A model generated the notes under the pieces. It saw nothing but the letters and a program-made list of their open reading frames with translations, made no database searches and was not told the origin of the DNA. From Tillandsia leiboldiana (taxonomy: Eukaryota; Streptophyta; Magnoliopsida; Poales; Bromeliaceae), in assembly GCA_029204045.2 (NCBI GenBank), contig CM055068.1, positions 36,347,345-36,411,344 on the forward strand: a stretch of 64,000 nucleotides of DNA. Direction: 5' to 3'. The position numbers and the translations under genes are program-made. Below are positions 11,251 through 21,120 of the stretch, in pieces. Numbering within the stretch: the first letter of the stretch is position 1; each line of letters starts with the position of its first letter.

Positions 11251-12178
11251 TCCAACTTTTTTTTAGAAAATTTCAGAGAAATTCTAGAAAAACCAGAAAA
11301 AGATTGTAAGCACTTTTGTGCATCAACTTTAAACGAAAATCATCATTTCATCAACAAGAAATAGATTATACCAAATCTATCAATAACATCCAACAAATGA
11401 AACGAAAATTTATAAAAATTAAATCCCTTAAAGTTGAACAGCTTCAATTACATCTAACTTGATCTTATGTGTAATGCCTTTATCAAATCATCAATTCGGT
11501 AAAGAAATGAAATACAAAGATCAATAGATGTCTAAAATCCCAGATAAATTAGATAATATATCTAGTCAATTTATTGAAGAGAGTGGCTCTTTGAGCATCT
11601 TTCATTAAAAATCCACCTTATACCAACCTTGAAATTTTGACAGAGTCAAGTATTTCAACATGCATTTTAATTAATCAAACTTGAAAAACCTTGCTTGGTA
11701 TACATGTGGTAGCTGCCACACAGTACTCGGACGACCGAGGTGGTAGCTCTTTCCTCCATGTGGTGGTAGTTTTCACACTCCTCATTGGGATGTAACTCTT
11801 TCCACATCTTTTGAGCATAATACTTTTTCTTTGACTCCCCTCAATTGGCTATCAATTATTTAAGATATAAAGTATTCAGCCAAATATTGATCTCGATTTC
11901 ATACTCGACTAAACAGTCAAATAAGATAAAAACTATACCAAGAGATCATCGAGAGAGAAATTGACTTTGATCAAAACAAAGATGAGTTAATTGACATAAA
12001 TGATCATTGCATCAAATGAAATATTATGATATCTAAAGCATAATAGATTTCTAAACATATAAAAGGATGCAGTCAAAGTCAATAAAACTAATGCTCAATT
12101 AATATTCTATGTCTAAGCATAGATAATGAACAAAAACACAAAAACAAACCTAACCTAAACAAGAGTTTCAAAAAGGGT
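11251..12178 (-). other. SV-2 region between pol and the envelope-like gene
   Basis: AT-rich and non-coding, aligned with 34771-35701 of SV-1. A purine tract (CCAATTGAGGGGAGTC, minus strand, about 11835-11850) follows the end of pol; Sireviruses typically carry such a tract here. I see no gene. Confidence 0.7.
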
Positions 12179-14699
12179 TTATTTCAAGGAAAGCATTCCA
12201 ATTGCTTTACGCAAATGAATAAAACGTTTTTGATCCAAAGGTTTTGTTAAAATGTCAGCTAATTGATCTTCAGTTGAAATGTAGGAAATTTGAAGAATAT
12301 TTGATTCAACTAGCTCTCTAAGAAAATGATATCTAAGTTCAATGTGTTTTGTTCTAGAGTGCAACACAGGGTTTTTTGAAATGTTTATAGCACTTGTGTT
12401 GTCACATAAAACAGTTACCGAAGTTGCTGAAATCCGGAAGTCGCTCAACACGCTTTTCATCCAAATAAGTTGAGTTGAACAACTACCCGCTGAGATGTAT
12501 TCCGCTTCGGCAGTTGAGAGTGCAATGCAGTTTTGCTTTTTACTATGCCATGCAACAAGACAGTGGCCAAGATAAAAACATGCACAACTCGTACTTTTCC
12601 GATCATCCACAGATCCTGCCCAATCGGCATCTGAGTATCCAATAATATCTAAACTTGTTCCCATAGGATACCAAATTCTGAAATTAATGGTTCCTTTGAT
12701 GTACCGGATGATCCGTTTCACCGCTTTCAGGTGAACCTCCTTTGGTGCTGATTGATATCTCGCGCAAATCCCAACACTAAAGGATATATCCGGGCGACTA
12801 GCTGTGAGGTAAAGTAGACTTCCAATCATGCTGCGATAGAGTTTCTCGTCTACATTATCACTAAGAGATTCACTTCCTAATCCCTTATTGCTAGTTTCCC
12901 ATAGGAGTAGGAAAATCTTTAGAATCTTCTAATCCGAATTTCTTTACCAACTCCTTTGCGTACTTGGATTGACACAGATGGATGCCTTCACCATTTTGTT
13001 TCACTTGCAATCCAAGAAAGTATGTCAGTTCGCCCATCATAGACATATCAAATTCGCTTTCCATGGTTTCTGCGAATTTAGAAGCATCATTATCCTTTGT
13101 TGCTCCAAACACAATGTCATCGACATAGATTTGTGCAACAATGAAGTTATTTTGATAATGCTTCACAAAGAGAGTCCGATCTGATCCCCCTCGAGTATAG
13201 CCCTTCTCCAAAAGGTGCTTTGTCAACCTTTCGTACCATGCTCGCGGTGCTTGTTTTAAACCGTAAAGAGCCTTTTTCAAACGAAAAACATGGTTAGGTA
13301 GTTTACAATCTACAAAACATTTCGGTTGAGCCACATAAACTTCCTCATTTAAAAACCCATTTAAAAACGCGCTCTTAACGTCCATTTGAAAGAGTTTTAT
13401 TTTAAAGTGACAAGCAATAGCGAATAAGATACGAATGGGCTCGAGTCTAGCTACAGGGGCGAACGTTTCATCAAAGTCTATACCTTCTATTTGAGAGTAG
13501 CCTTGAGCAACTAAACGTGCTTTGTTCCTGATGATGGTACCATCCTCATTTTTCTTGTTCTTGAAAATCCATTTAGTACCGATCACATTGTGTTGCGTCG
13601 GAGGCGTCGTTAATTCCCAGACTTTGTTGCGTTCAAACTGATGGAGCTCTTCCTGCATTGCTTCAATCCAGTAGTCATCCTGAAGAGCTTCATCGACATT
13701 CTTTGGTTCGATCATGGAAACGTAACAGGCGAATCCACAAACCAACTGTCTCCGAGTTTTGACTCCTTCTTGTGGGTCTCCAATGATGTTTGATTCAGGA
13801 TGATCCTTGGAGATGCGTAACGTTTGTTGTAATGGAGTACTCGGAGGTACATGAGATGATTCCTGCACATTAGATAGACTTGAAGAACCATTAGATGCAT
13901 TATTAATATTGAAAGTATTATCATGAGAAGATGCACTTACAGAAGTATCATCATCAAGAGAGATATCAGGGGTAGATTTATCAGATGCAAAGTGAAAAGC
14001 TTCATCTACTTTAACATTTATAGATTCTACGATCGTCTTAGATTCCAAGTTAAATACCCGATATGCTCTACTATTCGTAGAATACCCCAAGAAAATCCCT
14101 TCGTCACTTCGAGAGTCAAACTTTCCAAGATTTTCGCGATCACGTAAAATGTAACATCGACTTCCGAAGATACGAAAATATTTGATGTTGGGTTTTCTAC
14201 AACACCATAGTTCATATGGTGTATTTAACGTTCCCGGGCGCAAATAAACTCGATTAATAACATAGATTGCAGTGTTCACAGCTTCAGCCCAAAAATGTAG
14301 TGGTAAATTCTGGCTATGAAGCATAACACGTGCCATCTCTTGAACAACCCTGTTTTTGCGCTCGACAACACCATTCTGTTGAGGTGTATAGGGTGCTGAG
14401 AATTCATGCTTAATGCCGTTGGAAGTGTAAAAATCAATGAATTTAGAATTTATGAATTCTCCACCTCTATCACTTCTAACACGAATGATCTTTTCATTCT
14501 TTTCAATCATAATACGAAGGCAAATCTCGTGAAAAGAATCAAAAGTATCAGTTTTCTCTTTTAAAAATGCTACCCATGAATACCGAGAGAAATCATCAAC
14601 CAATAAGAAAATATACCATTACCTCCCAAGGATGGTTGACGTGTTGGCCCCATAAGATCCATATGCAATAATTCCAAGGGTCGTTTGGTACCGACGTGG
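12179..14699 (-). pseudogene. SV-2 pol remnant: integrase core, reverse transcriptase, RNase H
   Basis: Frame 12891-14603 (570 codons) starts inside the integrase core (VDDFSRYSW), keeps the second and third catalytic residues (SDRGGEF and PQQNGVVERKNR), and runs through RVT_2 reverse transcriptase with YVDDIVFGA. An extra T near 12896 shifts the frame, and RNase H continues in 12179-12829 with DADWAGS and AEAEYIS. A one-base deletion near 14617 separates the integrase start. Protease and the zinc-binding integrase N-terminus are missing because of the deletion near 14703. Unlike SV-1, the second catalytic Asp is present. Confidence 0.9.
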
Positions 14700-17289
14700 T
14701 TCAAGGATAAGAGAAGAATTCACCTTTGCGTACCCAAACCTTTCGAGTTTTGGTGTACGTCGGAAGTGATTGTGAGGTTGATACCTTTGGTGAAAGCGTC
14801 TTGTTTGATCCATCGCTTTTCTTTGACGTCGTCGTCTTGTTTGATGAACTACCGAGGCTTTTTCCTTTCGAATAATTTGCATTTGCTTTCCGAGGAATTA
14901 CCCTTTTGGTAGTCGTTGCAAGAAGTGCTTGAGTTGAGCGTTTGGCTCCCATCTTGCAATTTCTCCTTATGTGCCCTACAAAATTACAACGAAAACATAC
15001 CTTAGTGCTTGACGATTCCGAGGAGGGTGAAGTAGGCTTGTTGTCGTTGCTTGTCGTAAATTCCAGTGTCGGAGGAGGAGATACCGACTGAGGCACGAAA
15101 ACTGTCCCAACCGAACTAAAGTCGTCTTTAGTTCGATTGTATCCGAGGCCGAACTTGTTTGATTGACCAAGACCAAGAAGCTTATCCAACTTACTCCTTC
15201 CTGATGAAAATCGTTGTAAGTCATCCTTGAGTTGGATAATGGTCTCTGTCATTTCCAATTTTTCCTGTCGAGCCTCGCCGTTGAGCTTCAAGAAGTAATT
15301 CGCTTTGTTAACCATATCTATATAATTCTTCTCTAAGGGAAACATTTGCTTTTATCAGATTATCCCTTTTCACTTCAAGATCGGTCGAGAGAGAAGTTAC
15401 CCTTTTTAGTTCTTCTTCGAGATCCTGCAATCTCCCTCTCAACCCCTTGTTTTGCTTAGCCAGTTTCTTTGAATCCCTCAAAAGTCTATGGTAGGCTAGA
15501 GCAAAATCTTCACCTTCCGAATCATCCGATTCATTGTCCGTTGCATTCTTTTCAACAGTGGAGTTCGACAATGAGTCGGATGTACTTGCCATTAAGCACA
15601 TGAAGGGTGAAGATGTGGACGCGTGGAACACAGTTGCGTTGTCTTCTTCATCACTTGATGATGACTCATTTGACGATGAGGTGTCATCCCAAGTGACGGC
15701 TTGCATCGCCTTCTTCTTAGACGGATTCTTAGTTGGACATTCCGTTGAGATATGGCCGTACCCTCGGCACTTGAAGCATTGGACTTGTCCTTCTGTGCTT
15801 TTCTTATCCTTAGAAAAGCCTTCTTGCTTTCTTGACTTGTAACTTGAAGAACCCTTGCCTTTCTTCCACTTTCCGAAGGATGGAGTTTTGCTTGAATTAC
15901 CCCTTCGAAAATTTCGGCGAAACTTCCTTGTCAAGAGAGCGAGCTGCTTCTCAAAGTCCTCCATAGATAAATTCTCGTCATCGCCTGAGGAGGATGAATC
16001 CGCGTCTTCTTCTTTTGTTGTTTTCAAAGCATAACCTGAAGACTTAGAAGAGGATGCCTTTCCCGAAGAATAGTTAGTAGGAAATGTCATTTCATAAGTT
16101 TGTAAAGAACCAACTAATTCTTCTACACGGATTTCGTCCGGGTGTTTAATAGTTTCAATGGCTGTAACTGTGACGCCCCACTTCCCAGGGGGTCACCCAT
16201 CCTAGAACTACTCTAGCTCTAGCACGCTTAACTCTCATGTTCCTCTTGGATCTTGCTACCATCCAAAATGCTATAGCCGGGTTAGAGATTTAGTCCTATT
16301 ATATCATTTATATAGAGGACTAATCCAAATTCCGGGGGTGTCACATTCTTCCCCCCTTTAAGCCCTGACGTCCACGTCAGGCTCGAGCACACTCACAAGC
16401 ACCAGGCGATGTGAGACTCGTCTCGCTAGCCTTAGCCGACCTTGTGGGGAGCTGCACTCCACCCACAACGGTCATTAGCCGGGGAGCCTCGCTCTACCCG
16501 CTATATAACCCTGGCTCAGCCGAGACTCATCTCACATTTCCGGCTGGTGAATGGCTCTGATACCAACTGTGACGCCCCACTTCCCAGGGGGTCACCAATC
16601 CTAGAACTACTCTAGCTCTAGCACGCTTAACTCTCATGTTCCTCTTGGATCTTGCTACCATCCAAAATGCTATAGCCGGGTTAGAGATTTAGTCCTATTA
16701 TATCATTTATATAGAGGACTAATCCAAATTCCGGGGGTGTCACAGTAACCTTGGAACGAAATCTTTCAGGAAGAGTTCTTAAGATCTTTCTTACAATTTT
16801 AAATTCTGGAATCTTCTCTCCCAAGTTAGCACATGAGTTTACGATGTCTTGCAATCGTGTGTAATAGTCTGTGAATGATTCATTTTCTGCCATGAAAATA
16901 GAGTCAAACTTGCTCGTAAGCATTTGCAGTTTCTGAATCTTCACAAGGTTAGTTCCCTCATGCGTAACTTGAAGAACATCCCAGATTTCTTTCGCAGTCT
17001 CACATGCCGAGACGCGAGAGAACACTGTTTGTGACAAGGCATTAAATAAAGCATTTATTCCCTTGCCATTGTAAGAAGATATATCAATCTCTTCCTTGGT
17101 CCATTTCGACCTAGGTTTGATGGTGCGAACATCACCAATAAATTCAGTTGGATTTGACCATCCTAATTCAATTGATTGCCACACCCGTTCGTCGATGGAA
17201 ATTAAAAAGGCTTTCATCCGTACTTTCCAGTACGCATAATTTGTTCCATCGAAGAACGGGGGTCTGTTGATGTTTCCTCCTTCAACCAT
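14700..17289 (-). pseudogene. SV-2 gag, split by Cassandra
   Basis: The ATG is at 17287-17289, 20 nt from the PBS. Residues 1 to about 182 (to 16745) are the copia-type gag domain (YWKVRMKAF and FDSIFMAENESFTDYYTRLQ). The Cassandra at 16169-16744 interrupts it. Frame 15308-16090 resumes with the acidic Ser-rich region and CCHC knuckle CFKCRGYGHISTEC. Frame 14701-15345 carries the second knuckle CFRCNFVGHIRRNC after a small frameshift near 15350. SV-1 provides the uninterrupted counterpart. Confidence 0.9.
16169..16744 (-). mobile_element. Cassandra TRIM element, copy 2
   Basis: LTRs are 16169-16345 and 16568-16744, 177 bp each. The PBS complementary to initiator tRNA-Met is at 16553-16565, and a purine tract adjoins the low LTR (about 16346-16360). 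The TSD gtaac is at 16164-16168 and 16745-16749; SV-1 gag shows the empty site. Each LTR holds the 5S rRNA-like block with A- and C-box. It is non-coding and needs enzymes from other elements. Confidence 0.95.
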
Positions 17290-17308
17290 TGTTTACAACC
17301 CTATTCCC

Positions 17309-17320
17309 GCTCTGATACCA
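17309..17320 (-). other. SV-2 primer-binding site
   Basis: TGGTATCAGAGC on the minus strand, two bases from the 5' LTR, complementary to initiator tRNA-Met. Confidence 0.92.
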
Positions 17321-17606
17321 CTTGTTGGGTTATATATATAATAGGATCTAAATAGGGGAAAAAACACCTAGAGGGGGGTGAATAGGTGTAAACCATAAAC
17401 ACTAAAAAATCTTTGCGATATAAAAACCCAATGCGGAAAAATAAATAACACGCAGAGATTTTTACGTGGAAAACTCCAAACCGGAGTAAAAAACCACGGG
17501 ACCGATAACACGGTGAAATCCACTAGAATTAAACACGTACAAGGTGATATACCGTACTGACAGACGACTCAACCTTTTCCATACGCTCCTAGTTGATCTT
17601 CTCCGC

Positions 17607-17800
17607 TCGCTCCACGACGCTTCTCGAATCCACGATGTGCGTCCAACGCCGAATCCACGGCGTCCAACGTCGAGTCCACGACGTCCGACCGAATCCACAG
17701 TCTTCACCCAGTAGCACGCTTCGAATCCACGAACGTACCTCGCTCCGAATCCACGAGAGCGGTTGCACCTTGAATCCACAAGGCCACGCGAGTCCACGCG
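17607..17800 (-). other. Row of stem-loops with constant hexaloop in Sirevirus leader
   Basis: Up to nine short inverted repeats occur in 194 bp. On the plus strand eight share the loop A(A/G)TCCA but differ in stem: TCG/CGA (17624), ACGCCG/CGGCGT (17646), ACGTCG/CGACGT (17667), GACCG/CAGTC (17687, perfect in other copies), TTCG/CGAA (17720), GCTCCG/CGAGAGC with one bulge (17742), CCTTG/CAAGG (17768), CGCG/CGCG (17787). In the element's RNA the loops read UGGAUU or UGGACU. The row also occurs at 3090-3283, 7326-7519, about 31087-31263 and about 41160-41334. Confidence 0.75.
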
Positions 17801-18149
17801 CCGATTTTTGGGTAAATCGTTGTTTTTTGGGTGGTGATGATCCGCCGAATACTTAGATTAGAAATAGATCGGAAATACCATCTAAGTATTCATTGATTTG
17901 ATTCTACTCAGAATATGAGTATAAAAACCTAGAATCAAATCAATCAATATAGATGAAGAAACATAAGATTAAATCTAGTATTTCCTTTCTTCTCTATATG
18001 TGGATCTTAGGCCGTATATAAGATTATATTTTATTATGACGGCTATTTGGATTAACCCTAGAAAAAGAATCATAGGGTCTATTTATAGGTTAGAAACCCT
18101 TGGAAGAAGATAAGGATCAAAAACTAACCTTTTCTGGAGTTTTCACATG

Positions 18150-18440
18150 ACGACGATCCGGATCGGAGATCGGCGATCCGGATTGCAGTAGCGAGAAGAA
18201 CAGTTTCCAGAAAAACGAAGGTTCGGGATCCGGATCGAAGTGCTTGATCCGGGTCGTTCATACAGTTCACCAAACATCAATGTTCGAGATCCGAATTGCG
18301 AAGCCTGATCCGGATCGTTCAAATAAAATGGTAAACTCAGTGTTCGGGATCCGGATCAAGGGAAGCTACGATCCGGATTGAACTGGTGTATGAACGAACC
18401 ACCTTCGGGATCCGGATTGAACAGTCTGATCCGGATCCTG
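18150..18440 (-). promoter_or_regulatory. U3 array of palindromic ATCCGGAT octamers
   Basis: About ten sites lie between 18150 and 18440, two of them mutated (near 18247 and 18288). They are upstream of the TATA box on the minus strand. Sirevirus LTRs are known to be rich in palindromic repeats. In SV-1 the matching sites read GTCCGGAC. Confidence 0.7.
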
Positions 18441-19879
18441 AACATGTCCCATGTCCAGTTTTTGATATTTATGCAATAACAAATCTATCCAAGTGTTTCT
18501 ACGCTATAAGAAGTATTCGGATCACCAAAGATATTAAGTTAAACATACCTGATCCTTTTGAATTCTTCTTTCTTGAGATTGAGTTATATGATCCAACTTC
18601 CTTTACCTTCAATCTTCAAGACTTAACCGAATTCACGAAATACGCCAACTCAAATTCCGTAACACCTTTCGGGCGCCCGAAACAGATTCGGGCTGCTACA
18701 CTAATCCCCGCCCCGCGGTCCACACGTCCACGCCGCGCCAGCGAGGCGCCACGTCACCCACGTTTGACCAATCGGGGAACGACACGTGTCCCTGGACCCG
18801 TGCACCGCGCCTACGGAACGGCGGCAGCCAATCGGCGGCCGCCATGTGGACCGCACCCACGCTGCGGCAGCAGCGACGCGTCGCGTCGCGCGTCGCGTCG
18901 CGCTGACCCGCTAACGGGAGGCCGACACGTGGCCTGCCCCCTCTGACGCCGCGCCAGGGCCCGCGCGCCTTCCCCACGCGCCTGACGCCCACGGCCGCTG
19001 CGTCCAATGGGGAGACGCCACGTGGAATCCCCCACCTGCAACGCGCCTCGCGCCGAGCGCCTCTGCGCGCCTCGCGCCGCATGCCACGCCTTAGGATTCG
19101 TGCATTTGCCTCGAAATCTATGCCAACTGCCTCAGGATCCGTGCATCTCGGGATTCGGGTGCTGCTACAATAACTTTCGGGCGCACTACAGTAACTTTCG
19201 AGCGCCCGAATGTACGGCCCGACTTCCGGATTTCGCCCGTTTCTCTCGTTTTCATCCGTTTCTCGCCCGATTTCGCTCAAATTTGACAGGCAGCCTCGGT
19301 TTAACTTGATTTACCTCCATGTACTTTTAATTTTCCATTTGGACCATTCTGGGTCGCCAAAAGCCCTGCTGTATTCAGAATCGCTGGTGGACCCCGATCT
19401 CACTATCCGGGTATCCGATCAACGCGAAACTTTTACTGTGGCCCTAAAACATATTTACCGAGCTCCCAAAATTTTCTCAGAATTTTGTAACACTATGAAT
19501 TTTCTGCTAAAAATCTGGGCCCACTTTCTCATATAAAATTCTAGATGCCTTATTTTCATCCTGATTTGGGCCCAATTCATTTCCAAATCATTCTTTACTT
19601 CTCTAAGCTCAATAAAAATGGTATTTCCTACCATTTTTATTTATATTTGCTCGTATACCAAGATCTGGTACACTACAGCTGATGGTGCAGTCCCAGGATC
19701 TGATGGATTGAGGGGTCTGCTTGACCCAATGCCACGCCGTTGATACACGGTGGTGTTGCTTCGTCGTTGATACACGACTGTGAGGGTTCTACTGTGGTTT
19801 GAGTGTAGGCAGGTCTGGGCTTTGTTTAGAACCTCTTGATGGAGTGATACTCCAACGGTTGTTGTTTATGAGGCATGTA

Positions 19880-20516
19880 TCTATTTGGAATTATACAGCC
19901 AAGGATTTTGCCAAGACGGCGTTCAGGAGACGATAGGGGCATTATGAGCTCATAGTGAGGCCTAATGGATTGACTAATGCCCTGCCGCCTTTATGATTTG
20001 AGGAATTGTATGTTCCAGCTGTACTTGGACGGATTGGTAGCGGTATTTTGCAAAGATATTTTGATCTACTTCCTGAGTGACTTGGAGCATGATAAGCACT
20101 TGTGGATGGTGCTACAATGTCTGTGAGGAAGAAGATGTATGCCAAGTTGTTGTGGTACAAGTTTTAGCTTCGGAAGCTTACTTTCTTGGGCCATATTATT
20201 CTGACCGTAGTAGCGGCGGTGGAAATCTGGCCAAAGTGGATGCTATTCGAGATTGGCCGAGATCGACATTTATTGTTGAGGTGCGGAGCTTCTTGGACTG
20301 GGCAGTGTCAGCAAAGCTTGACGAACGGATGATGAGACTGAGATCAGCGCCAATTTTAGCATTGCCAGTGATGGGAGATGGATTTGCGAGTGATAGTGAT
20401 GCCTCCCATAGTGGCTGTGGAGTTACCGTTGGGTTATTGTTGAGCAATCTGTATCACCCCGACAAGGCCATTGTAGTGGCGGATATCTTGAGCGGAAGAG
20501 CTGTCTAGAGTTGAGT
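19880..20516 (+). pseudogene. Decayed Ty3/gypsy reverse transcriptase and RNase H (LR-B+)
   Basis: Translation in shifting frames gives gypsy landmarks: KTAFRRR then GHYEL near 19930, KDILIYF (where FIDDILIYS is usual) near 20055, AKVDAIRDWP and VEVRSFLDWA near 20230-20310, and APILALPV with SDASHSGCGV near 20345-20425. The catalytic pair of the YxDD box is lost (CK in place of ID), and stops and frameshifts are frequent. It cannot be active. The LR-B(-) counterpart is 29415-29997. Confidence 0.75.
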
Positions 20517-20689
20517 TTGATGATTCCACAGCTGGCGCTGTGTGGAATTGTTGAGGCGGACAGGGCTTGAGGTTGTGTCCCTGGGGGTCCCTTTTGATTG
20601 TAGCCTGCGGTTGAGAAGTGCACTCGGATGGTCAGGATCCGAGAGTGACTGAGTGAGAACCCCAGCTTGTTGGGCTCCTTTCCTTCTTG

Positions 20690-21060
20690 GATGATCGTGT
20701 GGGTGTATTTCAGGTCGCCTTGGTTGAGTTGGCACCAGGGTGTGGTTTTGGTGCGTGTTGCACCGGTTGTTCTTTCTTTTCCCCCAGCCTCCTTGTTGGA
20801 ACCCCCGAGGTTTTTCCACGTCTCAGCTCAGGAGTGTTAGACTTTTGGATCCCCCGCCCGTGATGGACTCGTTTCCTTTGAGATTTGTGAGTGATTGGAG
20901 TACGAGGGACACCCGTTGCGAATTCTGGCTCGTGAGATGAGAGGACTGCGCAATCGGGGCATGCCGTACTGGTTTTGTTGTTGCTGAGGAGTAATCACGG
21001 GGAGTGAGTGATGACTTCGGAGCTAGAGACGGTGATGATGAGTACCCACCCGTGGTATTT
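20690..21060 (+). pseudogene. Remnant of gypsy integrase C-terminus / chromodomain side (LR-B+)
   Basis: Weak but ordered similarity to the end of Del/Tekay polyproteins: FHVS-like start near 20815, WSTRDTRCEFWLVR near 20897, and RGLRNRGMPYWF near 20939, resembling the VRRLRNKEIPLVKVLW segment before the chromodomain. Stops interrupt it. The central integrase core is not recognisable between this and the RNase H remnant, so most of integrase was deleted earlier. The reverse-strand counterpart is 28700-29100. Confidence 0.5.
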
Positions 21061-21108
21061 GAGACTCCCTTTTGAGTTGTGTTAGTTTCGAGGACGAAAC
21101 TTTATTTT

Positions 21109-21120
21109 AGTGGGAGGGGA
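21109..21120 (+). other. LR-B(+) polypurine tract
   Basis: AGTGGGAGGGGA directly before the 3' LTR (TGTGACGACC at 21121). The reverse-strand LR-B(-) has the equivalent tract at 28674-28685. Confidence 0.8.

Larger units (their letters stand above)
7039..18664 (-). mobile_element. Sirevirus SV-2 (Ty1/copia), full-length but defective
   Basis: This complete minus-strand element has a 3' LTR (7039-8381), internal domain and 5' LTR (17323-18664), flanked by TSD ccttt (7034-7038 and 18665-18669) inside an LR-A LTR. Sirevirus hallmarks are the initiator tRNA-Met PBS beside the LTR, an extra envelope-like gene after pol, and the purine tract ending AAAGGGGAGATTG before the 3' LTR. About 575 bp present in SV-1 (38229-38803) are missing near 14703, taking the protease and the integrase N-terminus. 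A Cassandra interrupts gag, and several frameshifts break pol. It would need proteins supplied in trans. Confidence 0.93.
17323..18664 (-). repeat. SV-2 5' LTR
   Basis: The 1342-bp LTR begins TGTTACGG and ends AACCCAACA on the minus strand. U3 runs from 18664 to the TATA box CTATAAATAG at 18079-18088 and holds about ten palindromic octamers. The leader (R-U5, about 730 bp) holds the constant-loop hairpin row at 17607-17800. PBS and gag follow at once. Confidence 0.93.
4799..19677 (-). mobile_element. LR-A LTR, old copy, split by Sirevirus SV-2 (pieces 4799-7038 and 18670-19677)
   Basis: The left piece aligns with about 42450-45105 and the right piece with about 45106-46234 of the complete LR-A element. 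It is clearly more diverged from the two intact LTRs than they are from each other. The right end is the LTR terminus CACTACA at 19677, followed by LR-B(+) internal sequence. The left end is lost in the gap, so a solo LTR cannot be told from the edge of a full element. No coding potential is seen. Content: a train of short hairpins (about 5360-6100), a dyad-repeat array (6478-6863), a TATA box at 7000-7008 and a GC-rich U3. Confidence 0.85.
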
